Below the pieces are notes generated by a model that saw only the letters and a program-made list of their open reading frames with translations, did not search any database and was not told the DNA's origin. From Tropicimonas isoalkanivorans (GTDB taxonomy: Bacteria > Pseudomonadota > Alphaproteobacteria > Rhodobacterales > Rhodobacteraceae), in the NCBI RefSeq assembly GCF_900112335.1, contig NZ_FOLG01000002.1, positions 406,810 through 470,809 of the forward strand: a stretch of DNA of 64,000 nt. The letters are read 5' to 3'. The position numbers and the translations under genes are program-made. This document shows positions 61,862-64,000 of the stretch, in pieces. Position 1 is the first letter of the stretch. Each line of letters opens with the position of its first letter.

Positions 61862-62556
61862 TGCGGGAGTCCTTCATCAATTCATGCGTTGGCGTGCTTG
61901 TCGAGGACGTAACCCTCAAGAGCAATGCGCCGGTCAACTTTCTTTTGAGCCTTGATCGTAAGACGAACACTACCGGCGTCGGGGTTAAGGCACCATTACT
62001 CCACGATGATGTAGGACCTTTAGGGACGCGCGATTTTCGGCGTTGGTTGCGTTGGGTTCGGATCTGTCCCTTCCCGCGCCCTGTCTCGGCAGCTGTTTCA
62101 AAGACCGGAATGCGACGCGCAGCCCGCGAAGGCCACGCCAGCCTCCGCACCGGCGTTTCGTCCGGCTGCATTCAATCTGGGTCGCTTGGTCAGAAAGGCA
62201 GACCGTCGTCACGGTTCCCGGCGAGAGCGTCAGCCCGCAGATGTGGGTCAGCGCCGCGCGCGTGCGCCGGATTCAACGATGACGTAGAACGCACACCTGC
62301 CAAACCGCGCCGTGGTCGACGCGGACACACACCTGAGTTCGCGTGTCTTCGGGCATCGCCGGTAGGATACCATGGCGACACTTGCCGCTCGGACGTTGAC
62401 CCTGTTTCGCCACGCCCGCCTGCCCGCACGGCGGGGCAAACCGGGAAAGATGGCACCGAAGGATCAACATCCAGAATGTCTTAACGGATCGTGAATCCGC
62501 GCCCGTAACTCATTGGAATACTTACGGACGCTGTCCGTCTCACCCGTGGGACAGGG
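61862..62556. other. Gene-free stretch between the transporter and the hydrolase
   Basis: No gene was recognised on either strand; open frames here look like chance frames and carry no known motif. The region contains a moderately AT-richer segment at about 61900-62060 that could hold the promoter of the transporter. It could also be remains of a lost gene. Confidence 0.5.
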
Positions 62557-63333
62557 TCACGCCGTCCGCAGCGCCGGCCGCCTGCGCCGCTCCGCCCAGT
62601 CGGCGACGGCCCGCCCGAAGGCCTCGAACAGCGGCCGCGAAACCGGGTCGCGCGCCGCCCTGAATTCGGGGTGCCACTGAACCGACAGCGTGAACCCGGG
62701 CGCCCCCTCCACATAGAGCGCCTCCGGCGTGCCATCCGCCGCTTCCCCGTCGATCACGATCCGATCTCCAGGGTCCTTGATCCCCTGCCCGTGGAGCGTG
62801 TTGGTCATCACCTCCCGCGCCCCGAACAAACGGTGGAACGGCCCCCCCTCGGTGAAGGTCACCTTGTGCCGCAGGGCGAACTTCTCCTCCAGCGTGCCGT
62901 CCGGCGGCATCCGGTGGTTCATCCGCCCCGGCAGGTCCCGGATCTCCGGATAAAGCGTGCCGCCCAGCGCCACATTCACCTCCTGAAACCCGCGGCAAAT
63001 CCCGAGAAACGGCTGCCCCCGCTCGACCAGCGCCCGGATCAACGGCAAGGCCACCGAGTCCCGCGCCCGGTCGAAGGCCCCATGAGCCTCCGTCTCCGCC
63101 TCGCCGTACTCCTCCGGATGCACGTTGGGCCGACCGCCGGTGAACAGGAACCCGTCGCAGACTTCCAGCAGATCGGCCACCGAAACCAGTCGCGGGTCCG
63201 CCGGAATGACCATGGGGACGGCGGCCGCAACCTCCGCCACCGCCTCGGAGTTCATAGTTCCCCCGGCATGGGTGGGATAGTGATCGTCGATCAGGTGATG
63301 ATTGCCGATGATACCGACGACGGGTCGCGCCAT
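62557..63333 (-). CDS. Class I glutamine amidotransferase-type hydrolase (PuuD-like)
   Basis: A 258-residue peptidase C26-type protein, similar to gamma-glutamyl-GABA hydrolase PuuD. The nucleophile elbow is FLGICRGFQEVNVALGG, and SVQWHPEF carries the catalytic His-Glu pair; NTLHGQGIKD completes the family pattern. ATG 63333 is taken; the longer open frame to 63447 is unsupported. Confidence 0.9.
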   Translation of the reverse strand: MARPVVGIIGNHHLIDDHYPTHAGGTMNSEAVAEVAAAVPMVIPADPRLVSVADLLEVCDGFLFTGGRPNVHPEEYGEAETEAHGAFDRARDSVALPLIRALVERGQPFLGICRGFQEVNVALGGTLYPEIRDLPGRMNHRMPPDGTLEEKFALRHKVTFTEGGPFHRLFGAREVMTNTLHGQGIKDPGDRIVIDGEAADGTPEALYVEGAPGFTLSVQWHPEFRAARDPVSRPLFEAFGRAVADWAERRRRPALRTA

Positions 63334-63640
63334 GATGCCTCTCTGCCTTTTTGGTGACCGCAACCATAGCCGCCAAGTCGTTCCTGAAAAAGCACTACCA
63401 TCGCACAGGGGCAGTATCATGAGCGCAGATGCCCACTTTGCTGGCATGTCCCACAGCGAACCGAGCCCGGCGCATGCAAGACATTGCTGCCCGGGACATA
63501 TTCAGACCCGGTCTGCGGGGTCCGAAATAGTCCGATCGCGCCGCCTCAGATTACCAATTTCGGAAGCCCGTGAGAGCGGGAGTACCCAGCCAAGCGGAAC
63601 AAAATGCGAATGGGTCTGTTGAATTCGAAACGAGGTGAAC
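63334..63640. other. Gene-free divergent region before the YihY gene
   Basis: No gene or clear repeat was seen. It should hold promoters for the hydrolase (leftward) and the YihY-family gene (rightward); none was convincing by eye. Confidence 0.4.
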
Positions 63641-64000
63641 ATGGCGCAGACCGAGAACCGTGGACGACAGGCCGAGTATCCTCAAGACATTCCCAAGCAA
63701 GGCTGGCGCGACATTCTCCTCCGTGTGAAGGACGAGATGACGGTCGACCATGTCTCCGTCGTCTCGGCCGGGGTGGCGTTCTTCGGACTGTTGGCCATTT
63801 TTCCCGCGATCGGAGCCCTGATCTCCATTGCGGGGCTTGCGTTCGATCCGACCACAATCAGCGAACAGCTTGATACGGTGGCAGCTGTCCTCCCCGAGAG
63901 CGCGGCCTCGATCATGCAGACCCAGGCGGAAAAAGTCGCGTCGAATGGAGACACCGGTATCGGGTTCGCCGCCCTTCTAGGGATCATCTTGTCGCTCTAC
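63641..64000 (+). CDS. YihY/BrkB-family membrane protein, N-terminal part
   Basis: The first 120 residues of a YihY/UPF0761 (formerly ribonuclease BN) protein, cut by the right edge. Start ATG 63641 follows CGAGGTGAAC. Residues 17-28 read PKQGWRDILLRV, followed by SVVSAGVAFFGLLAIFPAIGAL (first membrane helix) and the family FDPTTISEQL, VLPESAASIM loop; a second helix starts at FAALLGIILSLY. Function of the family is unsettled. Confidence 0.9.
   Translation, partial: MAQTENRGRQAEYPQDIPKQGWRDILLRVKDEMTVDHVSVVSAGVAFFGLLAIFPAIGALISIAGLAFDPTTISEQLDTVAAVLPESAASIMQTQAEKVASNGDTGIGFAALLGIILSLY

Overview
The window is high-GC alphaproteobacterial chromosome, most likely from Rhodobacterales (Rhodobacteraceae/Paracoccaceae). 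The evidence is the gene content and order (an mraZ-led dcw cluster with a long structured leader, DUF1127 genes followed by CCTCCTCCC hairpins, hisB-H-A-F-E, pyc, pntAB, a Tad pilus cluster, DUF3422). No rRNA, phage, insertion sequence or CRISPR was seen. Both ends cut through genes: mraY on the left and a YihY/BrkB-family gene on the right. Assignments rest on recognised motifs, gene order and length; no database search was possible.

Layout. 1-7313 (minus): start of the division and cell-wall cluster, transcribed mraZ-rsmH-ftsL-ftsI-murE-murF-mraY. Its leader holds a terminator-type hairpin where Rhodobacter has the UpsM sRNA, and MraZ-box repeats lie upstream of the promoter. 7639-8769: the Fe-S carrier gene mrp and its terminator. 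8903-10829 (plus): the most unusual part, an array of fourteen hairpins presenting the anti-Shine-Dalgarno loop CCTCCTCCC (or a shortened form). They fall into three transcription units that share one promoter module; two units encode a DUF1127 protein and the first encodes no protein. This resembles the ccaF1-CcsR locus of Rhodobacter sphaeroides but is much larger. 10918-18545: an orphan receiver protein, a UvrD-type helicase, pyruvate carboxylase, a MAPEG protein and an FMN reductase. 18762-18988: two identical tRNA-Gly genes. 19110-22868: histidine genes hisB, hisH, hisA, hisF, hisE with an opposing DUF302 gene inserted. 22865-24866: a CoA-binding protein with a structured leader, a zinc-ribbon protein, an RNA 2'-O-methyltransferase and tRNA-Tyr. 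25030-26825: 5-oxoprolinase subunits pxpB and pxpC without pxpA.

26853-36901 (minus): Tad/Flp pilus genes from flp to tadC, then a LuxR-type regulator and the prepilin peptidase cpaA; no secretin gene is present. 37316-45036 (minus): myo-inositol catabolism iolC-iolD-iolE-iolB with an RpiR-family regulator separated by a 1.2-kb gene-free stretch; matching operator-like sites precede both iolC and the regulator. 45339-63333: mostly housekeeping genes (dgt, an A-type Fe-S carrier, moaA, an M20 amidohydrolase, DUF3422, a PLP decarboxylase, Nudix, pntAB, an ICMT-like methyltransferase, two small envelope proteins, kynureninase, GNAT, a Bcr/CflA transporter, a glutamine-amidotransferase-type hydrolase).

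Taken together, the pieces most worth follow-up are RNA-level regulators: the CCTCCTCCC hairpin array, the UpsM-like leader of the dcw cluster, and the structured leader before the CoA-binding gene.
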